64,000 nt of DNA from the NCBI GenBank assembly GCA_012274445.1, contig JAAROD010000080.1, positions 744,001 through 808,000 of the forward strand, read 5' to 3'. The stretch comes from Sclerotiophoma versabilis (taxonomy: Eukaryota; Ascomycota; Dothideomycetes; Pleosporales; Didymellaceae). Shown one piece after another: positions 1 to 11,981 of this stretch. The notes under the pieces are model-generated. The model saw nothing but the letters and a program-made list of their open reading frames with translations, searched no databases and was not told the DNA's origin. Every line of letters begins with the position of its first letter. The stretch's first letter is position 1. The position numbers were made by a program, and so were the translations under genes.

Positions 1-1
1 T

Positions 2-1013
2 CCAACCGAAGGTACAGCGCGAGATTGGGCATTACTCCAAGTTGTTTTCGATCGTGGTGAAGAGTACTTTGCATCAGACAAAAATGGGAAACTGGAATTT
101 AAGGAACCAGAAGTCAAAAAGTCAACTGAGGTAGAAGAGAAGGAGAAGGTTGACAAACAGGCTTTGCGAAGATCGAGAACTGTATCGTTCTTGCGACCAC
201 TCTCGCAGGCTAGCAACCGGACTGACAGTGCGGGAGCTGAGGCACCTGGGATAAATAGGGCGCACATCATCTATCTCGTCGTTACGAGCATCACGGCCTC
301 CAAGTCTTTCATATTCGACGACAGGGTCAGAAAGTTCAACAGTACCGTCTAGCAAACCCCAGCCTCAGGTTTTCGTCTCTGCAGCGCAGTCTTCTTTCTT
401 CTCCCGATTGACATCCGTGACCTCGGGTGCTGAGGCTGTGAAACCTGCGGCACATGTGCCTACGACTGAGCTCATTCGTTTCGAATCTGTATCGACAGCT
501 GCGCCCATCCCGACAGTTGGTGTGGCTCCCCCAATGCGAGATGCTGATATCTCATCCACTTCGCCTGAGCCCTCGAGCAAAGACTTGAACCGATCCGGCA
601 TCACCTCCATACCTGAAGAGCGAGTCGAGCCAAAGCCAACGAATACAACTACTCCAAAAACATGCACATGCGGTCATCAAAATCCGCCGCTCCCTCATAC
701 GAAACGACCAACGTACGCCAATGTAAGCGTACAGACAGACCCGACTTCACCACCACCGCGAAAACCACGACGCGTCGATACCTTTAGCGCTTGTAGTCGG
801 GTTAATCATGACTACGGAGTAGTTCCTCGAGATTTACAGGACCCCATGTTCGACAACAGTTCCTCTGCGGCACCATTCTCGATGGGTCGAATGACGAACT
901 ACTTCAGCAAGCCCGGCTATCAGCTTGGTGATAGTCTAGCTGGAGGTTACCACTACTATGAGCAGCCGGTGTATCATTATCAGGATGAGTTTGGAGAAGA
1001 GGCTTTGCGGTGA
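2..1013 (+). CDS. 3' part of an unknown low-complexity protein
   Basis: The gene enters from the left edge, so its start is missing. One frame is open from base 2. A GT-AG intron at about 228-324 (weak donor GTGCGG, acceptor GACAG) joins it to a second frame that runs to the stop at 1013. The protein is rich in Ser, Thr, Pro and Glu, with a K/E-rich stretch early, a CTCGHQNP segment in the middle and an aromatic tail rich in Tyr. No domain is recognised. The opposite strand is also open over parts of this region but gives shorter pieces. The strand is fairly safe, the intron less so, and no function can be given. Confidence 0.55.
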
Positions 1014-1385
1014 ATATCGGAAGAACTTTGGCTTATAGGCAAGGAGAAAGGAGATGCTTCGCAAATCACAGATGCACAAAGGACGATTGATTTGCTCGTC
1101 ATGTTTTCTTGTTTTGGAACGTTCCGAGTCTATATACCCATCAGTCTTTTAGCTTTTGGCACTCTCTGGAGTCCAAAGCTCTCCATGAACACTCACGCCA
1201 GCTCAGATACTGTGCTTCGAGTTCTGATACCACGCCTTTGAAACCCATGTAGTGACGAAAGAAAATCGTGTCGAATGTGATTTTTGTGTGGGATGTGAGT
1301 AACCCCGGTTGTACTCCTTCAGCCACATTACCTCCCTGGGCGACCCCATGTACCAGCATGACCACCGCAATGAACCAACAACAGC
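1014..1385. other. Intergenic, no gene seen
   Basis: Short 3' flank of the preceding gene followed by sequence with only short open frames. Nothing recognisable. Confidence 0.5.
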
Positions 1386-1390
1386 AAAAA
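1386..1390 (-). terminator. Pol III terminator of tRNA-Gly
   Basis: Five A on the plus strand, read as TTTTT on the minus strand, 7 nt past the discriminator base of the tRNA gene. Confidence 0.75.
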
Positions 1391-1397
1391 GATATGA

Positions 1398-1485
1398 TGC
1401 ATCGGCCGGGAATCGAACCCGGGGCTAGCCGAAACTGTCCAGTGAAGGATGGCAACGGCTAATTTTACCACTAAACCACCGATGC
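1398..1485 (-). tRNA. tRNA-Gly (GCC) with a 17-nt intron
   Basis: On the minus strand the 7-bp acceptor stem GCATCGG/CCGATGC closes perfectly, with discriminator A at 1398. The A-box region reads TGGTTTAGTGG and the T arm GGTTCGATTCC. The 5-bp anticodon stem AGCCG/CGGCT encloses 24 nt: a 7-nt loop TTGCCA..T with anticodon GCC (plus-strand 1451-1453), interrupted after position 37 by 17 nt (1433-1449). That is the canonical place for a nuclear tRNA intron. A T5 terminator follows. Removing the intron leaves an ordinary tRNA that decodes GGC/GGT. Confidence 0.95.
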
Positions 1486-1939
1486 GTTAAACAGGGATTT
1501 ACAGAGATCGATAGAAATCTCGACAAATTTTCATTCTATATTGCAAGAGCAGTTGATCCGAACATCCGGGAACTAATATTCTGGTGTATATATCGGTTCT
1601 CGTCGACATAAGGGAGTGTCGGAAATTGGTGTGGAGATTTCTGCATACCAAGTAAGCGAAAAAACCGATGACACCCAACATAAGTCGCACACCTTGAAGA
1701 ATTCACCGTCAGGATTGCTGCACTAATGCTCTTGCTTGTCGGTGTTGTGTATGCTCAGCAGATGTGTGACTCGCTTGTGTTTCGTTCATTATTGAGCCTG
1801 GCCACAAATCTTGGTCAGGACCATGTCAGCACATGGTACTGTCAATGTCACAACCAAGACTAGAGCAGGGGCTGGTAGACGGACAATGCTTCGGGGGTAT
1901 ATAACAATATCGACATATTGACGAGTTCCAGCTGTCTCG
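1486..1939. other. Intergenic between tRNA and GPI8
   Basis: Upstream flank of the tRNA and 3' flank of GPI8. No coding sequence supported. Confidence 0.5.
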
Positions 1940-3145
1940 TCATGACTCCAGCCAACTCCCGGCAGCCCAGGCTACAGCACATCCAACCAATGCCGCGGCA
2001 CCCACAATCTGCTTCGACCAACCTTGCTCCTCATGTACCATGGCCACACCTTGCCTCTTTAAGCTCTGGGCGGGCTTTGCCTCTTCGACAACATGCTGCG
2101 CCTGCGGATGCACGCTCAAGCTCTCATTGTGTCTTCTCTTTGCTTCCTGAATCATTCTCTCAATAGCTTCCAACTCCTGCCTCCACTGCGTCTCATTCCT
2201 CTTCTCGCCCTCAACCTCAACATTCTGCACATTGCCAAAGAAGTCCATGACCAGCCTGTTCCTCGCCGCCTGCTCGCCACCTTCGAACAGATCATAGCGT
2301 ATACCGGGGTGCGAATGGATCTTCTCCTCATCATAGCTGTCAAACAGATGTCCCATGGTAAGCTTCGATGTTGGGTCGCGGACTTGTGTCTCAAGGAACT
2401 CAAGGTTGTAATATGTGTAACGGTCGATGACGGCGACGCCTACGTCTTGGTCGGCGTGGTGCGAGTACGAGGATTGGTCAATCTCGGAGGAACCAGTTGC
2501 GAGAATATTGGGGGAGTAGAACTTTGAATACATGGTGTTTGCTTGGCAGGTGTCGATCATGAAAAGCATCTCGTGGTAGCTGCGGGCGCGTTAGTAGGTC
2601 GCGAGATGATGGTACAACGGAGCTCACCGTTTCTTCTCCCACATCTGGCCAAAGGCGTCTGCCAGGTCGAAAGCGCTGATCTCCTCCGCATCCTGGAATT
2701 TCAGGAATTCATTACCGCCATGCCCTGTCATGTACACCAAAATGTTACTCCGCTCGTCGGTCATCAGCCTCTTACTGCGTGGAGTGTCCTCGCCCCAGCG
2801 ATCTGTCATAAGCCTGATGAAGTTCTCCACCGTGACTTCATACCCTCTGTAGTCCACCTCGATGTTGTCTCCGTACAGGTCGAGGGCACGGTCCGCGTTG
2901 TTGAAGACGGCTCCGGGGAAGGCGTTGCGCGGATTGCAAGCCATGTCGTCGGGCAGCATGAGGATGATCTGCGAGTCTGGGATGCCGAGGCGCTTGACCG
3001 TACGGTACAGCGAGAGAACATTGGCAAGGTGACGGTAGTTGAACCAGAAGCGTGATGTTCCCACGAGTACGGCCCAGTTGGATGTGTGCTCCCCTGCTAC
3101 GAAGGGCGCCGCCAGAAGCGCCAGGAGGGCATTAGAGAGCTTCAT
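1940..3145 (-). CDS. GPI8: GPI-anchor transamidase catalytic subunit (Gpi8/PIG-K type)
   Basis: A C13 (legumain-type) cysteine peptidase that attaches GPI anchors to proteins in the ER lumen as part of the transamidase complex. Exons are 3145-2628 and 2579-1940, with a 48-nt intron 2580-2627 (GTGAGC...CGCAG), giving 385 aa. The start has a secretion signal (MKLSNALLALLAAPFVAG). The catalytic dyad is visible: His142 in MTGHGG and Cys184 in IDTCQA, 42 residues apart as I recall for human PIG-K. A C-terminal hydrophobic segment (IVGAAALVGCAVAWAAG) fits the single membrane anchor of the family. It is divergent from the OPT transporter gene with a 326-bp shared promoter. Identification is firm. 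Confidence 0.97.
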
Positions 3146-3471
3146 CCTGGGTAAAATGTACCTGAAAAACAGGAATAGCAGAGTGAAGGAGTGTCGAGAA
3201 GTACAAGCGCGCTAAACAATGTCCGTGAACGGCAGCCCACGATGCACGTTGAGCGTTGGTGAGCAATGACAAATCGGAGATAAGCCGGGTCAGCTGCCAT
3301 CCGCATCACGTGTGAAGAAAGTTACTAATTGCATCATTGACAGCCGCGCCTATCTGCAATTATCTGAGCACGCAATATCATCCTGGTCCTCTGAGATGCT
3401 TAACTGAACGTCTTGTCGCGTTCAAAGACCCCACGCTGTCCGTCACAGTCCCCCTCCAGGATCTATTAACT

Positions 3472-5685
3472 ATGGCCCCGGACCGAGGGTCTTCGCCGCG
3501 CCCATCAACCGACGACTATGAAAGAGCTGAGGATGTAGGGGAAAATGCGCCAATCCATGCTGGGGATCGCGACTATCTGGCCGAGCAGGCTGACCAGCCG
3601 CAAAACTTCACCCTGAGAGGTGTGCTTGTTGGCCTTGCCATCGGTGTTGTGATATGTTTCTCAAACATGTACTTTGGTTTGCAGACTGGCTGGGTATCTG
3701 GCATGGCTATGCCTTCTGCTTTGATCGGGTTTGCATACTTTAAAGTTGTTGCCCGCACGCTAAAGCTCCCTTTTACGCCTGTGGAGAATGTACTTGTACA
3801 ATCAGTGGCTGGATCTGTTGGTACAATGCCCTTGGGGTGTGGATTTGTAGGCGTTATCCCAGCTCTGAACTTCCTACTGAAGCCAGAAGAGGGCGGGCCA
3901 CTGGATATCAGCCTTTGGAAGCTGATAGTATGGGCCGTAGGCATCTGCTTCTTCGGCGTGGTATTCGCTGTGCCGCTGCGGAAAGAAATGATCATCAGAG
4001 AAAAGTTAAAGTTCCCTAGTGGGACTGCCACTGCCCTGTTGATCAAGGTTCTGCATGGCGAGAAAGACTCGAGGCCTACTGCTTCACAACATGGCAACAG
4101 TCAACATGAAGGAAGTGATGAAACACGGGGGCTACTACAAGACGAACGCACTGAAGCAACAAGCCTAGAGCAGGAAGAAGATGCTAGCAGCGACTGGAAA
4201 GCAAGAATTCGGCTTCTCGTAATCGCATTCGCAGGCTCCGCACTATACACCGTCGCATCCTATTTCGTCCCCCAACTCCACGACATCCCCATTTTCGGTC
4301 TTCCCCTCGCCACAAAATGGCTCTGGACACTCAACCCATCACCCGCTTATGTTGGTCAAGGCATCATTATGGGCCCCGCAACGACACTGCACATGCTCCT
4401 CGGCGCGATCATAGGCTGGGGTATATTGTCGCCTCTCGCGAAGCATAAAGGCTGGGCCCCAGGCCCTGTCTCAGACTGGACCAACGGGTCCAAAGGCTGG
4501 ATAGTATGGATCTCGCTCGCTATCATGCTCGCGGACTCACTTATCAGTCTCGGCTGGCTCATTTTACGCCCGCTTATCGCACTTGCACGCCTCTACTACC
4601 CCATAGCGAAAGAGACACTCTGCACACATACCTGGCGAGAACTCCTGACCCTTAACATCTCCCGCCAACAATGCTACACTACCCTCTCTGACGAGACAAG
4701 CACAAATCCTATTTCAGTTGTTAAACAACATCTCAACTCCGCCTCCGAACCCGACGCTCCGCCTGAACACTTAGTCTCAACACGTACAACCATCATCAGC
4801 CTGGTAGGCTCCCTCGTCCTCTGCATAATCGCGGTCCACGTCTCCTTCCCAAATCTGATCCCCTTCCGCCTCACGCTTCTCTCGCTTGTGCTCGCGCTCC
4901 TGCTGAGTATCATGGGTGTCCGCGCGCTCGGCGAAACGGATCTCAATCCCGTATCTGGCATCTCGAAACTCACTCAACTCGTCTTTGCGCTCGTGACACC
5001 CACGACGGGCCCCGGCGCTAAGAATGCAGTTATCATTAATCTGGTCGCAGGTGCTGTGAGCGAGAGCGCGGCACTGCAAGCGGGTGATCTGCTGCAGGAT
5101 TTAAAATGTGGACATCTCATTGGTGCGGCGCCGAACGCACAGTTTTGGGGGCAAATGATCGGGAGTGGCGTCGGTGCTGTGTTGTCTGCGGTGGTGTATA
5201 AGCTCTATACTAACGTCTATACCATCCCTGGTGGACTGTTCGAGGTACCGACGGGGTACGTGTGGGTTTTCACTGCGCGGCTGGTCACGGGTAAGGGACT
5301 GCCGCCCATGGTTGGGCAGTGGGCCAGTGGTGCTGCAGTCATATTCGCAGTGGGCACAATGGTCAGAGTTTGGGGTACGAACCGAAAGCAGAGAGGCTTG
5401 AGTGGGTGGTGGATTGATTTCGTGCCGGGTGGGATTGCGGTCGCCGTCGGTAAGTACTATGGTTCTTGACCATGAACAGGTGCTGATATCAACACAGGCA
5501 TGTACAATACACCCTCCTTCACCCTAGCGCGTACAGTCGGCGGTCTTATCAGTCTGTGGTGGAGAAGATGGCAGGGTAAGAGTGAGACGCCCATTATAGT
5601 ACTGGCTAGTGGCTTAATCCTCGGAGAAGGATTATTCAGCATTGTAAACCTGCTGTTGGCAAGCTTGAAGGTACCACATCTTTGA
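3472..5685 (+). CDS. OPT-family oligopeptide/metal-chelate transporter
   Basis: A many-pass membrane protein of the OPT superfamily, nearest in feel to the yeast YGL114W / plant YSL-like branch; proton-coupled uptake of peptides or metal complexes is the family role and the substrate is unknown. Exons are 3472-5449 and 5498-5685 with a 48-nt intron (GTAAGT...CACAG), 721 aa. After about 40 polar residues comes the first membrane segment with NMYFGLQTGWVSGM, typical of the family. A hydrophilic acidic loop lies around residues 195-240, and the C-terminal exon (GMYNTPSF, then LASGLILGEGL) adds the final helices. The start at 3472 gives the most compact N-terminus; the frame is open 135 nt further upstream without a better ATG. 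Confidence 0.92.
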
Positions 5686-6000
5686 ATTGGACTTTACAGC
5701 AGCAGACCAAACCTATCAATTGAATCCTTGGTATCAGTGTTGAATGCTCGTAACGCCATGATCATTAATATGCCGTGTCCTGTTTGTGAGGTATCGTTGC
5801 AGTTTCTCTAACGCCGTTGTCAAATGCTCACGCCATAATGTGTCCCAAACTCCGCAGTATGCGCACAAGGAACGTGCAGCTCCGTGATGTAGCCATCGCA
5901 CTGATGCATCTATTTTCCTCCACCATTCTTTTGCACCGAAGATCCTGAGGCCATCAGTGGCGAAAGAGGATTATGACAAACTCCTCCGCTTCCTTTGCGG
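5686..6000. other. Convergent 3' flanks
   Basis: Short space between two tail-to-tail genes. It holds only 3' untranslated sequence as far as can be seen. Confidence 0.6.
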
Positions 6001-9000
6001 CTAGCCAAAGTGACTTGATCCCTCTGCACCTCCATATGCCGTCTCTTTGAATCCAACGGGCACTGTCCATCCATGCATGGCACAGGCGCGAACGTATGCA
6101 TCTACTGCTTCACCGACTCCATAATCTTGGCGTCCACCAAGCTCCAGACGAGCCGGCCTGGGATCAAGACTGGTAATAGCCATGCGTACCTGGACCAGCA
6201 CCGACTCAATCGAGGACACCGCGCTCCAGCCATCATTAGTCAGAAGCTCCATGCACATAGCACCACCTGCAGTGACATGTCCACCACCTCCAGCTGCGAA
6301 GCTAAGGAAGCGCGGTCGGATTACCCGAACGAATGGTGGGGCCATGGGGTAGTCCCGGCCGAAGCGTAGTTCCAGAACGACGCTCTTGACGTCGTACTTT
6401 TTCATGTCCTGCGCCAGTGGCAGTGTAGGATCAAATGAGTGTAGTTCCACAATCCACTGATACATATTCTCAGTTTTGTTCTCATCAATATGCCAGCCGA
6501 GCTCATGCAGTGCTTGAGTGTTCTGGGTCTTGACAAGGGCCTTGAAGTCTCGCATTAAGCACTTCGTTGCGGCAGATGAAGCCCATGATGGTTGCTGAAG
6601 CATGGGCAAGGTAGTGTAGTCCAAAGTTCCAAGCGCGTAATCCGTAAGCGGCTTCGAGGGCTTCATCCTGTTGAAGAACCCACCCAGCTTCGATTTGCCC
6701 TTACCGTCTTCCGTAGAATGGGGCGTTGGTAGCAGATCGATGAAGTGTTCATTCTTTCGTGAGGCGTCCTCGAAGATGACGCGATCTTCATCCAGCGTAG
6801 CGACACTTGCAGTATCGTCATCATCGATCTCAATAGCGTTGTACTTGCTCGTGTTCTCTATCTTCTGCCGCTTGTACTGCTGCTCAGAAATTACTAGATG
6901 CGATGTGGTGGTCAGATTTACAGGACTTACTGTAGTGCTAAACGATTTGGGTCGTCTAGAGCCTGCAACCGCACGTATAGGAATGACAAGCTTGCCATCG
7001 CTGCCCATAGGCGTCACAGAGGAGTCTTGTTCCAGGATCTCTAACGGCATTGAACCTTTGTCCGCCGAACCGATTGCTTGCTGAGACGTAGCACTGCTGA
7101 CAAACAAATACCGGGTCTGAATCCAATCAAGCTGAGCGACCACGAGATGCGGATTCCTGCTAACAAACTCATTGGGCGCATTGCAAATCTCGTTCAGAGC
7201 TAGAGCTTGTTGGATGTGAAGCTCGCTATTCGGCCATGTGTATCCATAACCCCCAAAGCCTGAGTAGCCAATGCTAGTGTTGACATCCAGAGAGTGATAG
7301 ACACCGTGGCCAAATGCGCGACCGTGGTGCGTTTCGTTGAAGTGTAGGCCCTCGCGTATAATACTGTGCCAGTTATGTAGGGGACTTCCATGCCATGCGA
7401 AAAGGGTGGGGAACTTCAGGTGTAGTCTGTCTGTGACACTCCGTACAGACTGTACAAAGCGCCGCTCTTTGTCTGGCGCACCCATGGCAAACCTGAACTG
7501 TGTCCATCTTGACATGCCGTACAATCGATCTTCGGCTTTTCGTCCAGCAGCGGTTTCATCCGCGGTATCTACTTGAAGGATACATGCTCGATTAGATGCG
7601 ATGATCCAACGCAGGAGCCCCAATGATGCAGGCGAAAGTCGATCTGTCCAAGCGCTGAGAGAAGACTGGGCTTTCCGGAGCAAGTATTGCTGCATATCTT
7701 TGACAGATGGAAGCAGATCTAGGAGGAGACAGATGACCTGTCGCTTGTGCTCCTCTGACAGATCGTCGAAGTTCTGACTGTAGACTTGAAGTTTTGCAGG
7801 GCGGAACTCGTTCGTCTTGTTAGTAATCTGCGAAGCTAGTTTCGGTGCCGGACGTGGTAGCGTAGCCGGTGGATGCCCATAGCTACGAGAAGATCCGTCT
7901 AGAGTTGCAACAGCGGGCTCTATAGGCGCAGAGATCTTGACTGATGGGTAGAACGAGGTATTTAAGATGCGACAGTGGTAAGCCTTGCTCGGTTCAATGT
8001 CGAAGCGGAATGTTATCCACTCGTTCGCCCGCACAGGGCACGGCTTGCTTTTGTCTTCGAACAGCATCTCTCGGTTGTCCAGATTGAGTCGCACAATGGT
8101 AAGAGCATTCTCGCGGCCTTTGCCTATCTTCTGTGACGGTTGCGGTTTTGGCTGCGGCTGCATACCATGACTTCGGTATTCGGTGAGAGCGTAGTCTTCC
8201 TCATAGGACGAAGAGGGAGGGACCATCAGCGCAAGACCAGCAGGGAAGTCTTTCAGTTTGGACTGTCGTGCACTAGAATAGCAGAAGCTGGCAAGTAGAT
8301 CTACTACCTTCGGTTGGGAGAGGACCTCATGCTCTATACTAGGTCCAAACCCTAATGACATGTACTGGTAAAGACACAGCGGATTGTCGCAGACATACGG
8401 CTTAATCGCTTGGAGATCGTCGGCCATCTTCCTGAAGCAGATAAGACAGAACTCGGTGCAGCGCACAAAGTGCCTAAGAACGAATTGCATGCCGACAACA
8501 GGCAATGAGTGCTTTTGACCGGTCGATTGCAGGATGTGATCGTCGGTGATCAAGGGGGGATATGCAGTGGTGATCACCTCTGGAGTATAGTACTTGTCCT
8601 CGGAGCCTTCAGATTGCCTGCTCATTGGTTGTAAGACCTGGTCGTTGTAGAACAGTTCAGCACCGTTCCAGTCCATTCCCGCATATCGATACTTAAGCAG
8701 CATGTGAAACCGTTGCGCAAGGAGCTCGTTCAGAGGTCTTGAGATGAAGGCGTGGCGAAAGCCTTGGTAGACAGCTAGTTGCTGCTGCTGCGAGTCTGCT
8801 TGCTGTGATTCCTCGCGGCGTTTCTCGTCCTCCTTGCTCAATACAGTGAACGCCTGCACAGCCTCTTGCAACGAGGGCTTGTAGGACTTGGAGATGCCGA
8901 TACGCATGCCAAAGTTGCGTTGTGTTTGGCCGTTGTCGTATGATCGTAGGTCGTCCATAGTCTTGTATCCAGCGGGGTAGTGGAACAACGCGATAAGGTA

Positions 9001-9765
9001 CTCAGTCGGTTCGATCTGCCACGCTTGCATGGCCTCTTCCGAGATACCCAGCTTCGCAATGCGGATAGAGATGCTGATGTAGCAGCCGAGACCGCCCATA
9101 AGGCCACCCAAATGACCGACTTTGAAGCCGCTGCTCTTCGCTGTCGAAAGATCGTGGCGGACACGTTGCTGAAACGCAGTCGTGGGCTCTGTGAAGGTAC
9201 CTGTAGCCGAGGTTTGCTGGCCGTTGCTGAATGGCTTTGGCAGCAAGTCTTCGTCCCCAGGGAAATACTCCTCGTCGAAGTTGTCATCGTCGTCGGATTC
9301 AGCATCATTGCCAGACTTGTTTTCAAAGCTATCAAAATTTTGTGAGTTCAACATCTGTTGGTCGCCATCCTTATCAGTCGACTCTAATTTACGAGAGACG
9401 AGCTCTAATATCTGCTGCACCGTCTTGCCAGTTGCCGAGATACCAGCCAAGGTGCTGGCTACACTGGCAGAAGCATTGTCCGGGCCAAACACCATGCAGT
9501 CATGTCTCGATGGGTAGTCGGATAGCTCTAAGATTGATGTCAGTTAATCTGCAGCTTGGCAATCATGTGGACTGAACCGTTGAATATTTAGGTTTGGACG
9601 GAACTCACCAGGTATCAGGGCAGATATCTTCAAATTGTGGCCATCAGCGACGCATATGAAGGTAAACTCGCCATCGTCGCCGCCAGGTTGCACATCTGAG
9701 ATGCCTGCAACAGAAACACCCGCTACAGCAGCAGCCAAGTCGGCCACAAACTGCTTGCGAGGCAT
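6001..9765 (-). CDS. UBC-PARP fusion: PARP-type ADP-ribosyltransferase plus ubiquitin-conjugating E2 domain
   Basis: One 1227-residue protein. Exons are 9765-9609 and 9527-6001, joined over an 81-nt intron (GTGAGT...CTTAG) to give IPELSDYPS. The N-terminus (about 1-70) resembles an RWD-like fold. Next come an acidic low-complexity stretch and a Cys-rich segment (RCTEFCLICFRK, then CDNPLC) like that before the catalytic domain of PARP6/8-type enzymes. The ART core follows, with HGS (His765) and GVYHS (Tyr796). The third catalytic residue is not obviously Glu, which suggests mono-ADP-ribosylation. The last 200 residues are an E2 core of UBE2Q type with GGAMCMELL and candidate active Cys1144. 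Fungal UBC-PARPs are a known clade; substrates are unknown. It is divergent from COG7. Confidence 0.9.
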
Positions 9766-10573
9766 GTTGGGCAAAGCCGCAGTGTATCAAGCGGCGTAGA
9801 AGCTGGTTGTCGCAGTCACAGGCGTGTGTTGAAGTAGTTGAAGCTCTTGGGTCTCGAGCTCGGCTGGGAAGCAGGTTGCGTTCCTGGCCAGGTTCGAGAG
9901 CGTGGAAAAAGGACTCAAAGGCAGCACAGGCAGTTGCGGAGATGGTGTGGGGTGACGTCAATGCCAATGCTCTCATTTGTGTCAAAGAGTAAATAGTTGT
10001 TGGCGTTCGACGTGCAGGTGCGGGAGTGCAACGAGCGGCGAAAGCGAGAGTAAAGTGGGTAGAGAAGGGCACAGCAGAAGATCAGAGACGGTGCCTGAGA
10101 AGCTTCAAGACTGACAGGCTCATGCTTGGCATAGTAATTGGCCTCGTGCGACTGTGCCTTTGAGCGGCAGTGCCTCCTCAGATAATGAAGGGACTGAGAG
10201 CCCAGGCAGCAGAGGGCGCCACCGCAGTGCAGCTCACTAGCGCCTCAATTCAGGAACCCCGCACCTGCATTCTAGGACAGGCGCGCGCCCTTGGCCCCTT
10301 GTCGTCCGCCATGTAGACGGGCAAGTGAAGGGAAGTGATGGTGAGAGCAGCATCAACAACACGACGGCGGAGGTGATTGCCAGTGCGAGTGAGGAAGACG
10401 CGTCGAGCTGCAGCCATGACTCGCGCCGGTCCAGCTCCGGCGCGCCTAGCTGCCCCTCCCCCACTAGGACGCGGCTGCGGCCACTCTCCCGGGCGTCTGG
10501 CTCGCTTCTAGCTGGAGCCTCATCCAGGAACGCGACGCCGCCAGCTCTCTCCGTTCTATCTCCGTCCCCCGCC
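9766..10573. promoter_or_regulatory. Bidirectional promoter region of UBC-PARP and COG7
   Basis: About 0.8 kb between two divergent starts. The right half is GC-rich and open in the COG7 frame back to 10325, but it has no in-frame ATG before 10574 in a good context. I treat it as 5' UTR plus promoter. No distinct binding site is claimed. Confidence 0.5.
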
Positions 10574-11617
10574 ATGGCAGTTGCCAAAGACAGCACAGCG
10601 CCCAAGTCGAGTCACGTCGCCGACCCAGCCCTTGCGCCGTTCTTCCAGCCGAGCTTCGATCCGGCCGAGTACCTCAATGCGACGCTTCCCTCGCTCTCGC
10701 TCTCGCTGGGCGGGCGGCCAGCCAAGGGCACCTCGGCCTCGCTAGCGGACCTCTCCTCGCAGACGCAAGACCTCCTCTCGCAGCTCAATGCGCAGACCAC
10801 ACGACTCAGTGCTATCCTCACACAACTGACCGACGACATACTGCGGAGTGGAGGGAGGCTGGCCTACGAGGTGGAGGTGCTGCGTGGAGAGACGGTTGGG
10901 CTTACGGATGTGCTGAGGGAGGGATTGAAGGAGGACGTGGTCAAGTTTTTACCAGGCCCTCTTGTGCTAGAGACAGAGTCGACAGACTCAGCCAGCAGAA
11001 GACCGTCAGAGTCCCTGCACAAAGACGCGCCCCCTATGGAATCACCACAGGATGCCTTGCAACAATCAGCCCCGACAGCCGCCGACACGACACCCGAATA
11101 CATAACGTCTCTCCGCACCCTAACCACCGTTCGAACACGCCTCGAAAATGTAATCAAGGTCTTCGGCGAGGCCATGCACTGGACCATTCCACCCTCAGAC
11201 ATCTCCCTCAGCTCCTCACTAATCAGCGTTTCTGCTCCTGAGCCCGGCAGCGACAACGCCTCGCTCGAGCAACGCGGCAAGGAGTTTGCGTCTGCCCTGC
11301 GCTCTGAGATTGCTGACCTTATAACTGGCGACCCAGAGCAAGGGCCCGCAAAGGCAGAGGCCAGGATTCAAGCCCTGCGCGATCTGGCCGTTGTGTGGAA
11401 GGGCACGGCCGAGGAAAAGGCAAGGGCGAGGTTTGTAGAGGCACTAGCCAAGGTCGCGGAGGATAAGCAGAAGGAGCTTGAGAAGGAGAAGGAAAGAAGT
11501 AAGGGGAGGGGAGGGCGGAGTGCGAGTATAGCTAAGCCACAGCAGGCGCCGGCGAAGGAGCAGGGGAGAGGTGGGTTTTTGGACAATCTCAGTAGAATAC
11601 GAGGGTTCGTTGAGTAG
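10574..11617 (+). CDS. COG7: Conserved oligomeric Golgi complex subunit 7 (COG7-like)
   Basis: A subunit of the COG tether needed for retrograde vesicle traffic within the Golgi. It is a single exon of 347 aa from an ATG in a strong context (CCGCCATGGC). The N-terminal signature of fungal Cog7 is present (FFQPSFDPAEYLNATLPSL), followed by a heptad-like region (SSQTQDLLSQLNAQTTRLSAILTQL) expected to form the coiled coil that enters the complex. The C-terminus is charged and coiled (EDKQKELEKEKERSKGRGG). Fungal Cog7 proteins are much shorter than the animal subunit, and this length fits them. It is convergent with the BIR1-like gene. Confidence 0.85.
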   Translation: MAVAKDSTAPKSSHVADPALAPFFQPSFDPAEYLNATLPSLSLSLGGRPAKGTSASLADLSSQTQDLLSQLNAQTTRLSAILTQLTDDILRSGGRLAYEVEVLRGETVGLTDVLREGLKEDVVKFLPGPLVLETESTDSASRRPSESLHKDAPPMESPQDALQQSAPTAADTTPEYITSLRTLTTVRTRLENVIKVFGEAMHWTIPPSDISLSSSLISVSAPEPGSDNASLEQRGKEFASALRSEIADLITGDPEQGPAKAEARIQALRDLAVVWKGTAEEKARARFVEALAKVAEDKQKELEKEKERSKGRGGRSASIAKPQQAPAKEQGRGGFLDNLSRIRGFVE

Positions 11618-11981
11618 GTCATATCTCGAGTTGAAGACTACTCATGATCGACAAGAGTGACGGAACTCAGCACACGGGAGAAACTTAGCGCGGCCACAGG
11701 GCGTAAGAGAGGACCAGATATCATGTCTGAAGAATACATTACTTTCGCTTCGACCCGACTCTTCCCTCGACTGGCTATGTTGGATCACCTAGGAGCCAGC
11801 CCTTGTGGACAGCTACAACTAGGGTCACCTCAAGCCGCGAAGAGGGATGGGGATGCTACTAAATTATAAAAACTACAGGTATACAAAAGCCAATTCTGAC
11901 AGTCAACTCCAAAACTCCTGAGTGCCTCCGGGGTATCACAGCAACGAAAGAACTCCGTCCCAATGCCTTATGCTATCCGTC
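11618..11981. other. Convergent 3' flanks
   Basis: Space between COG7 and the BIR1-like gene; no coding sequence supported. Confidence 0.6.

Noticed and set aside
122..355. Minus-strand frame of 77 aa with protein-like composition
   Set aside because: It mirrors the plus-strand partial gene, has no domain, and ends where the plus-strand gene continues with the longer, better supported frame.
10325..10573. N-terminal extension of COG7
   Set aside because: The frame is open but begins with GTG and lacks a good ATG. The Cog7 signature starts soon after the ATG at 10574.
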